Origin: CALMEC01 sp963777565
GTDB taxonomy: Bacteria > Actinomycetota > Thermoleophilia > Miltoncostaeales > Miltoncostaeaceae
NCBI GenBank assembly: GCA_963777565.1
Contig: CAVZQZ010000001.1
Coordinates: 62,001-126,000, forward strand
Direction of reading: 5' to 3'
DNA length: 64,000 bases
Every line of letters starts with the position of its first letter. Position 1 is the first letter of the stretch. Under the pieces are notes generated by a model. That model made no database searches, was not told the origin of the DNA, and worked only from the letters and a program-made list of their open reading frames with translations. Below, one piece after another: positions 32,971 through 42,300 of the stretch. The position numbers and the translations under genes are program-made.

Positions 32971-34119
32971 CTATCCGCGGGCGGCGTCTCCCAGGAGATC
33001 CCGGGCGATCACGAGCCGCTGGATCTCGCTCGTGCCCTCGTAGATCTGCGTGATGCGCGCGTCGCGGTAGAGGCGCTCCGCAGGGAACTCGGCGCTGTAG
33101 CCCATCCCGCCGAGTGTCTGCACCGCGACGTTGGCCGCCTCGACCGCCACGGCGCTCGCGAACAGCTTGGCCTTCGCGCCCATCGCGGTGTACGGAACGC
33201 CCGCGTCGCGCATCCGCGCGGCCGTGAGGGTGAGGGCCCTCGCGGCGTCGATCTTGGCTGCGACGTCGGCGATCGGGAACTGCACCCCCTGGAAGCGCGC
33301 GATCGGGCCGCCGAACGCCGAGCGCTCTTTGGCGTAGCCGACAGCCACCTCGAGCGCGGCCCGTGCGATTCCCACCGCCTGCGCGGCGATCGTGATCCGC
33401 CCGCCGTCCAGCGTCTCCAGCGCCACGCCCATGCCCTGACCAGGCGCGCCCAGCATGCCGCCGGCGGGGATGCGGAACCCGTCGAACGCGAGCTCCACGG
33501 TTGAGGAGGTGTGGAGTCCGAGCTTCGGGATCTCCCGCCCGACGATCAGGCCCGGGCCCGCTTCGGCGATGAACGCGCTGATCCCGCGGGGCCCCGGTCC
33601 CTCGGTACGGGCGAAGACGATGAACACGTTGGCGTATCCGCCGGCCGAGATCCACATCTTGTTGCCGGTGATCGTGTACGACCCGTCCTCCTCGAGGTGG
33701 CCCTGTGTCCGGAGCCCGGCCACGTCGGACCCGGCGTCCGGCTCCGTGAGCCCATAGGCGCCGAACCGCTTGCCGGACGCGAGATCCGGCAGCCACGTCT
33801 CCTTCTGCTCGTCGCTGCCGAAGTGCAGGAGCGGCTCGACCGCCAACCCGTTCTGCACCGCGAACCCGACCGACAGGCCCGCGTCGGCGGCGGAGAACTC
33901 CTCCATCACGAGCGACAAGGTCGTTTGATCGAGTCCGGCGCCGCCGTATTCCTCAGGGACCACGAGCCCGAGCAATCCGAGCTCGCCCAGCTTGAGGAGC
34001 GTCTCCACCGGAACGTGGTGCTTCTCGTTCCATTCGGCGGAATACGGGACGATCTCGTTCTGTGCGAACTCCCGCGCGAGCGCCTGAACTTCCCGCTGCT
34101 GGTCGGTCAGATCGAGCAT
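32971..34119 (-). CDS. Acyl-CoA dehydrogenase
   Basis: FAD enzyme making the alpha,beta double bond in acyl-CoA during beta-oxidation or branched-chain amino-acid breakdown. The 382-residue protein has the short-chain type layout: MLDLTDQQREVQALAREFA, YGLTEPDAGSDVAG (FAD/substrate site), KMWISAGGYA, and IYEGTSEIQRLVIARDLL holding the catalytic Glu. Third gene of the acyl-CoA operon; its ATG overlaps the thiolase stop (TGATG). Confidence 0.93.
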   Translation of the reverse strand: MLDLTDQQREVQALAREFAQNEIVPYSAEWNEKHHVPVETLLKLGELGLLGLVVPEEYGGAGLDQTTLSLVMEEFSAADAGLSVGFAVQNGLAVEPLLHFGSDEQKETWLPDLASGKRFGAYGLTEPDAGSDVAGLRTQGHLEEDGSYTITGNKMWISAGGYANVFIVFARTEGPGPRGISAFIAEAGPGLIVGREIPKLGLHTSSTVELAFDGFRIPAGGMLGAPGQGMGVALETLDGGRITIAAQAVGIARAALEVAVGYAKERSAFGGPIARFQGVQFPIADVAAKIDAARALTLTAARMRDAGVPYTAMGAKAKLFASAVAVEAANVAVQTLGGMGYSAEFPAERLYRDARITQIYEGTSEIQRLVIARDLLGDAARG

Positions 34120-35297
34120 CACTTGACGCGCTCCAGGATCGTCGCGTTGGCCATGCCGCCTCCCTCGCACATGGTTTGCAGGCCGTATCTGGCACCGGAC
34201 CGGCGCATCTCCTGCACCAGCGTGGCCATGATCCGTGCGCCGGACGCCCCCACCGGGTGGCCGAGCGCGATCGCTCCGCCGTTGACGTTGACGCGGCTCA
34301 TGTCGGCGCCGATCTCGCGCTGCCAGGCGAGCGGGACCGCGGCGAACGCCTCGTTGACCTCGAACAGGTCGATGTCGTCGACGTCCAGGCCGGAGCGCTC
34401 GAAGGCCTTGCGGGTGGCCGGGATCGGTCCCGACAGCATCTCGACAGGGTCGATGCCTGCCAGTGCGAAGGTGTGGAAGCGGGCGAGCGGCGTCAGTCCG
34501 AGCTCGGAGGCCTTGCGCTCGCTCATGATCAGCATCGCGGCGGCGCCGTCGGTGATCTGCGATGAGTTCCCGGCGGTGAGCTTGCCGTCCTCCTTGAAGA
34601 CCGTGCGCAGCTTCGCGAGGGCCTCCATGCTCGAACCTGCGCGGATGCCCTCGTCGGTGGTCATGACCTCTTCGCCGTCCTCCGTGACGACTCGCAACGG
34701 GACGATCTCGTCGGCGAAGCGCCCCTCCTCGGTCGCCCGCGCGGCCCGAAGGTGCGATTCGAGCGAAAGGGCGTCCATCTCGGTTCGGGTGATCTCCCAC
34801 TTGTCCGCGACGAGCTCGCCGGCGATGCCCTGATCGATCCAATCCTCGGGTCCCAGGTGGTAACGCTCCCGGAATCGCGGCCCGTAGACCTGGGGGCGGT
34901 CCGGAACGTTCGACCAGAACGGCACCCGGGTCATCGACTCGACCCCGGCCGCGATGACGATGTCGTAGGCGCCCGCCATCACGCCCTGCGCGGCGAAGTG
35001 CGCCGACTGCTGGGAGCTGCCGCATTGGCGGTCGACGGTGGTCCCGGGCACCGACTCGGGCAGGCCCGCCGCGAGCGCTGCGAGCCGGCCGATGTTGGCG
35101 CCCTGCTCACCGACCTGGTCCAGACACCCCATGATCACGTCGTCGACGAGCGCCGGGTCCAGAGCGTTCCGGTCGATCAGGGCGCGAAGCACCTCGGCGC
35201 CCAGGTCGACCGGGTGCCAATCCTTCAGCTTCCCTCCGCGGCGCCCCAGCGGGGTGCGGAGCGCGTCGACGATCACTGCCTCCTCGAGCGTCCTCAC
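34119..35297 (-). CDS. Acetyl-CoA C-acyltransferase (thiolase)
   Basis: A 392-residue thiolase, cleaving 3-ketoacyl-CoA with CoA. The nucleophilic Cys lies in VDRQCGSSQQSAHFAA, followed by GAGVESMTRVP-type sequence. The second half has VNEAFAAVPLAW, the His motif NGGAIALGHPVGASGAR and the acid/base Cys in TMCEGGGMANA. GTG 35297 falls three bases before the end of the mutase gene, so the two are tightly linked. This is the degradative type by context. Confidence 0.93.
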   Translation of the reverse strand: MRTLEEAVIVDALRTPLGRRGGKLKDWHPVDLGAEVLRALIDRNALDPALVDDVIMGCLDQVGEQGANIGRLAALAAGLPESVPGTTVDRQCGSSQQSAHFAAQGVMAGAYDIVIAAGVESMTRVPFWSNVPDRPQVYGPRFRERYHLGPEDWIDQGIAGELVADKWEITRTEMDALSLESHLRAARATEEGRFADEIVPLRVVTEDGEEVMTTDEGIRAGSSMEALAKLRTVFKEDGKLTAGNSSQITDGAAAMLIMSERKASELGLTPLARFHTFALAGIDPVEMLSGPIPATRKAFERSGLDVDDIDLFEVNEAFAAVPLAWQREIGADMSRVNVNGGAIALGHPVGASGARIMATLVQEMRRSGARYGLQTMCEGGGMANATILERVK

Positions 35298-35299
35298 GC

Positions 35300-36955
35300 C
35301 TACCACCTGGCGGGGTCGCGGTAGCGACCCCAGACGTCGCGGAACGTGTCGCACATCTCACCCATGGTGGCTCCCCTCTTCGCCGCCTCGATGAGGTGCG
35401 GCATCGTATTGTCGGTTCCCTGGCATGCGGCGCGGAGCGCCAGCAGGGCATCGTCGCACGATGCCTGATTGCGCGCCCCGCGGTGGGCGCGTACGCGCTC
35501 AACCTGGCGCCGCTCGGAGTCGGGATCGGATCGGTGGAGCTCGACCGCCTCGTCGTCGGATCCGTTGACGAACGCGTTGACGCCGACGATCGTGCGCTCC
35601 CCGCGCTCCACCGCCCGCTGAAACGCGTAGGCGGCGTCGGCGATCTCGGCCTGCGGGTACCCCTGCTCGACCGCGGCGACCATCCCGCCACGCGCGTCGA
35701 TCTGCGCGATGTAGCGCCGCGCCTCGTCCTCGACCTCGTCGGTGAGCCGCTCGACGAACCACGAGCCCCCGAGCGGGTCGGCCACGCCGGCCACGCCCGT
35801 CTCGAACGCCAGCATCTGCTGGGTGCGAAGGGCGATGGTGGCCGCATGCTCGGTCGGGATGGCCAGGGTCTCGTCGTACGAGTTGGTGTGCAGGGACTGC
35901 GTCCCCGCGAGCACCCCCGCCAGCGCTTCGATTGCCGTTCGCGCGATGTTGACGAGCGGCTGCTGGGCCGTGAGCGACGCGCCCGAGGTCTGGCAGTGGG
36001 TGCGCAGCTGCAGCGACTTCGGGTCGGCCACGTCGTAGCGCTCCCGGATGAGCGTCGCCCAGAGCCGGCGCGCGGCCCGGATCTTGGCGACCTCCTCGAA
36101 CAGGTCGATATGGCAGTTGAAGAAGAACGAGAACCGCGGCAGGAACGTGTCGGGATCCAGCCCACGGCCCACCAGCTCGTCGACGTACGCAAGTCCGTCG
36201 GCCAGGGTGAAGGCGAGCTCCTGCGCGGCCGTGGCCCCGGCTTCGCGGATGTGGTACCCCGAGACCGAGATGGGATGCCACAGCGGCATCTCCTCGGTGC
36301 AGAAGGCGATGAGATCGCCGACCAGGCGCATCCCGGGCCGCTCCGGAACGATCCACTCCTTCTGGGCGATGAACTCCTTGAGGATGTCGGTCTGCAGCGT
36401 TCCCCGAAGGGCCGCGCGGGGCACCCCGGCGTCCTCGGCCGCGGCGATGAAGAACGCCAGCATCACCGGAGCCGGACCGGAGATCGTCATGGACGTCGAG
36501 ATCGTCCCGAGGTCGATGCCCGCAAAGAGCCGGCGCATGTCGCCGAGGTGGGCGACGGAGACGCCCTCCCGGCCGACCTCCCCGAGCGAAAGCGTATGGT
36601 CGGGGTCGTACCCCATCAGGGTCGGCATGTCGAACGCCGTGGAGAGCCCGGTTTGGCCTTGGGCGAGAAGCGACTTGAACCGAGCGTTGGTATCCTCGGG
36701 GGCGCCGAAACCGGCGAACATCCGCATCGTCCAGAGCCGTGCCCGGTACATCTCCGGGTAGATGCCACGGGTGTACGGGTACTCGCCGGGCGGGGGAGCG
36801 GCAGGGGCGGACGACATCGCGTACACGGGCTGGAGGGGATGTCCCGACAGGGTCGTCGTGGCCGCCGCAGGCGGGCCGGGAGCGAGTGTGGCTGACGCCT
36901 GGGATCGGTCGCCGCTCACCGTGGACGTCTTCGTCGATCCGTGTTCGGTCGGCAC
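35300..36955 (-). CDS. icmA: Isobutyryl-CoA-mutase-type acyl-CoA mutase large subunit
   Basis: A 551-residue B12-dependent mutase catalytic subunit; it lacks the C-terminal B12-binding domain, so it needs a separate small subunit, which is not in this operon. From GTG 36955, Phe80 (in RMFAGFG) stands where methylmalonyl-CoA mutase has the substrate Tyr89, and Gln198 (in IAQKEW) where it has the carboxylate-binding Arg207. That Phe/Gln pair is the known hallmark of isobutyryl-CoA mutase, which isomerises isobutyryl- and n-butyryl-CoA. The start is set by a promoter whose -10 ends six bases before the GTG; GTG 36919 is a weaker alternative. Confidence 0.85.
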   Translation of the reverse strand: MPTEHGSTKTSTVSGDRSQASATLAPGPPAAATTTLSGHPLQPVYAMSSAPAAPPPGEYPYTRGIYPEMYRARLWTMRMFAGFGAPEDTNARFKSLLAQGQTGLSTAFDMPTLMGYDPDHTLSLGEVGREGVSVAHLGDMRRLFAGIDLGTISTSMTISGPAPVMLAFFIAAAEDAGVPRAALRGTLQTDILKEFIAQKEWIVPERPGMRLVGDLIAFCTEEMPLWHPISVSGYHIREAGATAAQELAFTLADGLAYVDELVGRGLDPDTFLPRFSFFFNCHIDLFEEVAKIRAARRLWATLIRERYDVADPKSLQLRTHCQTSGASLTAQQPLVNIARTAIEALAGVLAGTQSLHTNSYDETLAIPTEHAATIALRTQQMLAFETGVAGVADPLGGSWFVERLTDEVEDEARRYIAQIDARGGMVAAVEQGYPQAEIADAAYAFQRAVERGERTIVGVNAFVNGSDDEAVELHRSDPDSERRQVERVRAHRGARNQASCDDALLALRAACQGTDNTMPHLIEAAKRGATMGEMCDTFRDVWGRYRDPARW

Positions 36956-36961
36956 AAGGGT

Positions 36962-36990
36962 ATTTATTCGGATATCCAACCATCTGTCAA
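36962..36990 (-). promoter_or_regulatory. Strong sigma-70-type promoter of the mutase operon
   Basis: On the minus strand TTGACA (36985-36990) and ATAAAT (36962-36967) are exactly 17 bases apart, close to the consensus and unusually A/T-rich for this genome. The -10 ends six bases before GTG 36955, so the message should begin at its start codon. Confidence 0.8.
36970..36977. promoter_or_regulatory. Palindrome in the promoter spacer, candidate MarR operator
   Basis: GGATATCC is a perfect 8-base palindrome within TTCGGATATCCAA, lying in the spacer of the mutase promoter and between the two divergent genes. A second palindrome, CAAGCTTG, lies at 36988-36995 over the -35 box. Either could bind the divergent MarR repressor. 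Confidence 0.45.
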
Positions 36991-37003
36991 GCTTGGCCGT
37001 GAG

Positions 37004-37516
37004 ATGACGCCCGACGACCAGCACCAGCGCACCCGCGATCCCGTTGACGAAGCCACCCGGCAGTGGGCCGAGCGCTACGCGGACTCCTCGGGGTTCCGCG
37101 GCCTCGTCTCTCTGATCCGCACCTACGGGACCGTCATCCGCTCCGTCGAGGCGCAGCTTCGGCCGTTTGGACTGAACCTCTCGCGCTACGAGGTGCTGCT
37201 GCTCCTGTCGTTCACCAGGGCCGGGCGCCTGCCGTCCATGCGGCTGCGCGACCTGCTGATGGTCCACGGGTCCAGCGTCACGTATCTGGTCGATCGGCTG
37301 GAGGAGGCCGGCTTCGTCGCTCGCGAGGCCGACCCGGACGACGGCCGCGTCGCGCTCGTCTGCCTGACGGACGCCGGCCGGGCGGTCGTCGAGGCGGCCT
37401 CGAACCGCCTCGTGGAGTCCGAGTTCGGCGCCCTCGGGGGGCTCGCGGAGCCGGAGCGGGAGCTGCTGTCCAGGCTGCTCGCAACGCTCAGGAACGGCGA
37501 CGCGCAGGACGGCTGA
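37004..37516 (+). CDS. MarR family transcriptional regulator
   Basis: A 170-residue winged-helix regulator. The recognition region is RLRDLLMVHGSSVTYLVDRLEEAGFVAREADPDDGR, with the wing containing the DPDDGR motif that is typical of MarR proteins. N- and C-terminal helices would form the dimer. By position it most likely represses the divergent mutase-thiolase-dehydrogenase operon and itself, with an acyl-CoA or related ligand as inducer; that is inference. ATG 37004 is used; there is no strong ribosome site. Confidence 0.87.
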   Translation: MTPDDQHQRTRDPVDEATRQWAERYADSSGFRGLVSLIRTYGTVIRSVEAQLRPFGLNLSRYEVLLLLSFTRAGRLPSMRLRDLLMVHGSSVTYLVDRLEEAGFVAREADPDDGRVALVCLTDAGRAVVEAASNRLVESEFGALGGLAEPERELLSRLLATLRNGDAQDG

Positions 37517-37528
37517 CGCCGACTCCCG

Positions 37529-38272
37529 TCAATCGCAGCGCGCGTCGCTCTGGTCGATCCCGAAGTCGCCGAACAGGAAGATCGCCGTGATGAGGTTGAA
37601 CACGATGTGCATTGCGACGTTGGCGGGATAGCCCAGTCGCCGATACACGAACGCCGCGACGATGCCGAAGACCGAGATGGCGATCAGGAGCGGCCAGATC
37701 GTCCAGTACTGCGGGTGCAGGACCGCGAAGGCCACGCCCGAGATCACGGCAGCGGCGGGGAACGTCAGCCGGCGGACGAGGCCCCGCAGCATCAGGCCGC
37801 GGAAGACGAGCTCCTCGCCGAGCGGCGCGAGCACGACGAGGGAGATCGCGAGGAGCACCTTGTGCCACGTCACCGTGGGGATGGCATCGTCGAGGGTAAG
37901 GAGCTCACGGCACAGGCTCGGGTCGACGGCTTGCCCGATGCTGACCAGGACGCCCGCGACGATCCGCAACACGAACGCGAGCCCGATCCCGGTGAGGATG
38001 CAGGCGCCGTATGAGCGCTTCCGCGCGAGGACGTAGCGTCGCTCGTGGCCGGGCAAGCGCGAGTAGGAGCGGAGCCCGAGGCCGAGGATCGCGAGGCCAC
38101 CGACCGTCTGGGCGATGGCCGCGGCGGAGTCCTCCGAGAGGCCCGCACCGATCAGAATGCCGTAGAGGAGCGTCGCTACGGCGAACGAGGCGAGCACGAT
38201 CAGGACTGGGCCGACGATCCTCTTCGCGGTGCGCTCCGACACGGGGGCGGGGGGCGGCAGGGAGATCGACAC
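37529..38272 (-). CDS. CPBP family intramembrane metalloprotease
   Basis: About 247 residues with multiple membrane segments and the three CPBP/ABI motifs: EELVFRG (EExxxR), a FAVLH motif and HIVFN (HxxxN). These residues bind zinc in Rce1-type proteases. The start is placed at GTG 38272 because a TACAAT box (38280-38285) ends seven bases before it; the longer frame from GTG 38305 would run through that promoter. Substrate unknown. It converges on MarR with 12 bases between stops. Confidence 0.85.
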   Translation of the reverse strand: MSISLPPPAPVSERTAKRIVGPVLIVLASFAVATLLYGILIGAGLSEDSAAAIAQTVGGLAILGLGLRSYSRLPGHERRYVLARKRSYGACILTGIGLAFVLRIVAGVLVSIGQAVDPSLCRELLTLDDAIPTVTWHKVLLAISLVVLAPLGEELVFRGLMLRGLVRRLTFPAAAVISGVAFAVLHPQYWTIWPLLIAISVFGIVAAFVYRRLGYPANVAMHIVFNLITAIFLFGDFGIDQSDARCD

Positions 38273-38279
38273 CGGCGAG

Positions 38280-38285
38280 ATTGTA
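38280..38285 (-). promoter_or_regulatory. -10 box of the CPBP protease gene
   Basis: TACAAT on the minus strand, seven bases before GTG 38272. It matches the -10 consensus at five of six positions and decides the start codon. Confidence 0.55.
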
Positions 38286-38363
38286 GGGGCCGCCGCCACC
38301 AGCACCCGTCTTTCGCGGGCCGCGGCGAGACTGTCCGGACGGGTGCATTAGCATCGCGCGGCG

Positions 38364-39365
38364 ATGGCAACCGCACGCGAACGTGTCTTCTCGGGCGTCC
38401 AGCCCACCGGCGCCGCCCACCTGGGCAACCTGCTCGGGGCGTTTCGCCATTGGGTCGCCGATCAGGACACCCACGAGTGCATGTACTGCGTGGTCGACCT
38501 GCATTCGATCACCGTTCCGTACGAGCCGGAGGAGCTGCGGCGCGCGACGCTCGCCATGGGAACCCTGCTCATGGCCGTGGGCGTCGACCCCGAGCGCAGC
38601 ATTCTGTTCGTGCAGAGCCACGTCCGGGAGCACACCGAGCTCGCCTGGTTCCTCAACTGCGTTGCCACGTTCGGCGAGGTTCGCCGCATGACGCAGTTCA
38701 AGGAGAAGTCCGGCGGGCAGGAGTCCGTGAGCGTCGGGCTGTTCGACTACCCGGTGCTGCAGGCCGCAGACGTGCTCCTGTACAACGCCCACCGGGTGCC
38801 GGTCGGCGACGACCAGCGCCAGCACCTCGAGCTCATGCGCGACGTCGCGATCCGCTTCAACGGCCGGTTCGGCGAGACGTTCGTCGTCCCGGAGGCGTCG
38901 ATCCCGCGGGTCGGGGCGCGCATCATGGACCTCCAGGAGCCAACGAAGAAGATGTCCAAGACGGGGGGGACGGAGCTCGGCACGATCTGGCTGGCCGACC
39001 CGCCGTCGCGCATCAAGAAGAAGATCATGGGCGCGGTCACCGACTCCGGCTCGGAGGTGCGCGCGGCTGACGACAAGCCCGGCGTGACGGCGCTGCTGGA
39101 GATCATGGCCGCGGTCACCGACACCTCGATCGGCGACCTCGAAGCGCGGTATGCCGGCAGCCAGTACGGGCCGTTCAAGCGCGACGTGCTCGACGCGCGT
39201 CGTCGCGTACCTCGAGCCGATCCAGGCGCGCCACGCCGAGCTCGCGGCCGATCCGGGCGAGGTCGAGCGGGCGCTCGGGCGGTCGGCCGATCGCGGCGCG
39301 GGAGATCGCCGAGCCAGACGATGTCACAGGTGCGAGCGGCCCTCGGCCTCCTGGGCACGCACTAG
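38364..39365 (+). CDS. trpS: Tryptophanyl-tRNA synthetase, C-terminal part frameshifted
   Basis: Charges tRNA-Trp. The class-I signature HIGH is GAAHLGN near residue 17, and KMSKTGG is the KMSKS equivalent. The frame is clean to about 39200. Then three single-base insertions (near 39201, 39290 and 39316) shift and finally restore the frame: VVAYLEPIQARHAEL and AREIAEP are in other frames, and MSQVRAALGLLG is back in the first. The stop is thus reached in the starting frame and length stays normal. Start ATG 38364 follows a TAGCAT box by nine bases. Confidence 0.92.
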   Translation: MATARERVFSGVQPTGAAHLGNLLGAFRHWVADQDTHECMYCVVDLHSITVPYEPEELRRATLAMGTLLMAVGVDPERSILFVQSHVREHTELAWFLNCVATFGEVRRMTQFKEKSGGQESVSVGLFDYPVLQAADVLLYNAHRVPVGDDQRQHLELMRDVAIRFNGRFGETFVVPEASIPRVGARIMDLQEPTKKMSKTGGTELGTIWLADPPSRIKKKIMGAVTDSGSEVRAADDKPGVTALLEIMAAVTDTSIGDLEARYAGSQYGPFKRDVLDARRRVPRADPGAPRRARGRSGRGRAGARAVGRSRRGRSPSQTMSQVRAALGLLGTH

Positions 39366-39372
39366 CTTCCGG

Positions 39373-42300
39373 CTACCGGACCCAGAGCTGGTCGAGCAGC
39401 GTCCACCAGACCGGGTGGTACTGGAAGTTGCCCACCCGGCTCCCCACGAAGTTGACCTTGCGCGGGGTCGCGTACCCGATCCAGGGCGGCCTGGTCGGTG
39501 AGGGCGCGGTCGATCCTCGCCCACAGCTCGTCCGCGGCGGCCGGGTCGGTCGCCTGGAGCGCGAGCGCCTCGTCCATCTGCCGGTCGATCGCCGGGTCGC
39601 AGAAGCGCGCGGGATCGGGCGCGCCGCAGCGCAGCTGCTCGAAGAACGTCGACGGCGCCGGGTAGTCGATGGTCCACGCCGAGAGCCCCACCTGGACCGG
39701 CGCTCGTGCTCGGGCCCGTACGCGTCCGCCGCCATCCACTGCTCGACGGAGACCTCGCGCGGTGGCCCGGTACCCGAGCTGCCGCAGACGCCCGGCGACG
39801 TACCGCGCCTCCTGGACGAACTCGGCGGGCGTCCGCACCACCACGGTCGGCGCCGGCGGTGCCCGAGCGCGCCACGAGGCGCCTGGCCTCCGCGAGGTCC
39901 GGGCCCGTGCCAGACCCCGTCTCCTCGCGGGTCACGGGTGTACGGGCAGTAGGGCTCGTAGGCGGGGAAGTTCGGGGGGAGCACCTGGCAGGTCGGCTGC
40001 CCGGCCCGCGGTCCGCCCCGGATGTCGGATGAGCGCCTCGCGGTCGATGGCGTAGGCCACCGCCCGGCGGGCGTCGAGCCGGTCGAACGGCGGACGGGTG
40101 GTGTTGAGCGCGACGATGAAGGTTGCGGCGAGCGGGGCGACGTGCAGCCGGCCCGGGTACCGGACGGCGAGCCGCTCGACCTCCGCCGGCGGGATCCGGC
40201 CGAGCACGGACACGTCGAGATCGACCCTGCTCGATCGCCGTCACCGCGCCCCGCTCGCCGCCGCCGTCAGGAGGATCTCGTCCGGGTAGCCGTCCGGGCG
40301 GGCGGCGCGGGACCACTCCCGGAAGTTGGGGTTCCTGACGAACCTCACCTCGCGCCCGGGCCGGTGGCTCGCGATGACGTAGGGACCGGTCGCCGGCAGT
40401 CCCCGGCCGGTCGCCTCCGTGGGCGGGGCCGAGGGCGCGACGGCGTGAGCGAAGGGAAGCGCGAGGCTGTAGATCAGGTTGGGGTCCGGCCGGGTCAGGT
40501 GGATCGTGACGGTGTTCGCCGCCGCGTCGGCGACGATCCCGCGCGAGAGGTCGCACTTCGGCGGGGCGCCTGCGGCATGCGGAGGCCCCGACGATCACGT
40601 CGTAGTACGGCGACCTCTCCCGACCCGAGCCGGTAGAAGCGCTCGATCGCCCTGCGGATGTCGTCGGGGCCGACGGTCTCGCCGGTGGAGTAGCGCACCC
40701 CCGGGCGAAGCTGGAACGTGTAGGTCCGCCCGCCGTCGGTCGGGGTGGGAATCGAGACCGCGAGGTCCGGTACGACGGCGGCCCCCTCGGTTCCGCCGAC
40801 GCGCCGGAATGCGGTCAGGCCGTCCCCGGTGAGGTTGAGCATCGAGACAAGCGAGTAGTCGAACTGGTCGATCGAGTCGATCGCGGGGTTCGACACGCGG
40901 AGCGTGCCTCCCCGGTGCGCAGCCGACGCGTCGCGCGCGGCGACCCAGAGGCGGCGTCCGTCGATCGCGAGGCCGGCGGGGCGCTGCCCGGTCTCGATCG
41001 TCTCGACGACGGTGTTGGTGCGCGGGTCGATCCTCATCACGGTCCCGCCGAGCTCGTTGGCGACCCAGACGCCGTCGTCGCCGACCGCCAGGCTCCCCGG
41101 GCCGTCGCCCACGGTGACGGCGGCCACCACCGCGTTGGTGGCCGGGTCGATGCGCGAGACGGTGCCGTCGAGCGTGTTCGCGACCCACACGGCGCCGCGG
41201 CCCACCTGAATCGGGCCCGGGGAGTTCCCGACCGGGATGCGCTGCTGGACGCGACCGGTGGCCGGGTCGATGCGCGAGACGCTGGCGTCGGTCTCGTTGG
41301 TCGCCCAGACGGCGCCGACCCCGGCGGCGATGCCGATCGGCGATCCGCCCACCGGGACGGTCCACACCTTTCGCCCGGAGAGCGGGTCGATCCGGGTGAC
41401 GGAGCGGGCATAGCGGCCCGCCACCCAGACGGCACCCTCGCCGTAGGCGACACCGCGCGGGCCATTGGGGAGCGGGACGGTCTGGATGATCGCGTTGGTC
41501 TCCGGGCTGATGCGGAGGAGCTTCCCCTCGAGACCGCTCGTCGCCCACACCGAGCCGCCTCCGGCCGCGACCCCGTCGGGGCCGCCTCCGAGGGGGACGG
41601 TCTGGACCACCGCGCCCTTCTCCGGGTCGATGCGCCGCACCGCCCCGCCCGAGACGTCGCCGACCCAGACGGCGTCGTCGGTCAGCGCGAGCTGGGATGG
41701 GCGGCCTCCGACCTCGATGGGGGTCGCCGGCACGTCCGCCCGCGGAGTCGATGGCGACCACCGAGTCCCCGGGAATCACGGGGCGCCCGTCGCCGCCTCC
41801 GCGTGCCCCGAGCCAGATCCCGATTGCGGCGGCCGCCGCGAGCACGGCGGCGCCGGCGCCGATCAGCGTCCGTCTCGTACGTCGCGGCGGAATGGGGGAT
41901 CGCGCGATGGGCTCCGTCCGTGACGGCGCGGCGGGAGCCGGCATGAGGGTGGGGTCCTGGTTGAGGATGCGCCGCTCCAGCTCGCGGAGGGCGCGCCCGG
42001 GCTCGATGCCGAGCTCGTCGGCCAGGGCGCGCCGGCCGGCGGAGTACCGCTCGAGCGCCTCGGCCTGGCGGCCGCTTCCGTACAGCGCGACCATGAGCTG
42101 GCCACGGAGCCGCTCGCGCAGCGGATGCTCGGAGACGAGGGCCTCCAGCTCGCCCACCAGATCGGCGTGACGTCCGAGTTGAAGGTCGGCCTCGATCCGG
42201 TCCTCGACGCAGGCGAGACGCCGCTCCTCGAGGCGCGCGATCTCGCGCTGAGCGAACGGCTCGTAGGTGAAATCGGCGAGCGGCGGGCCGCGCCAGAGCG

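Noticed and set aside
38273..38305. Longer N-terminus of the CPBP protease from GTG 38305
   Set aside because: It would translate through a near-consensus TACAAT box located seven bases before GTG 38272; the extra residues show no family similarity.
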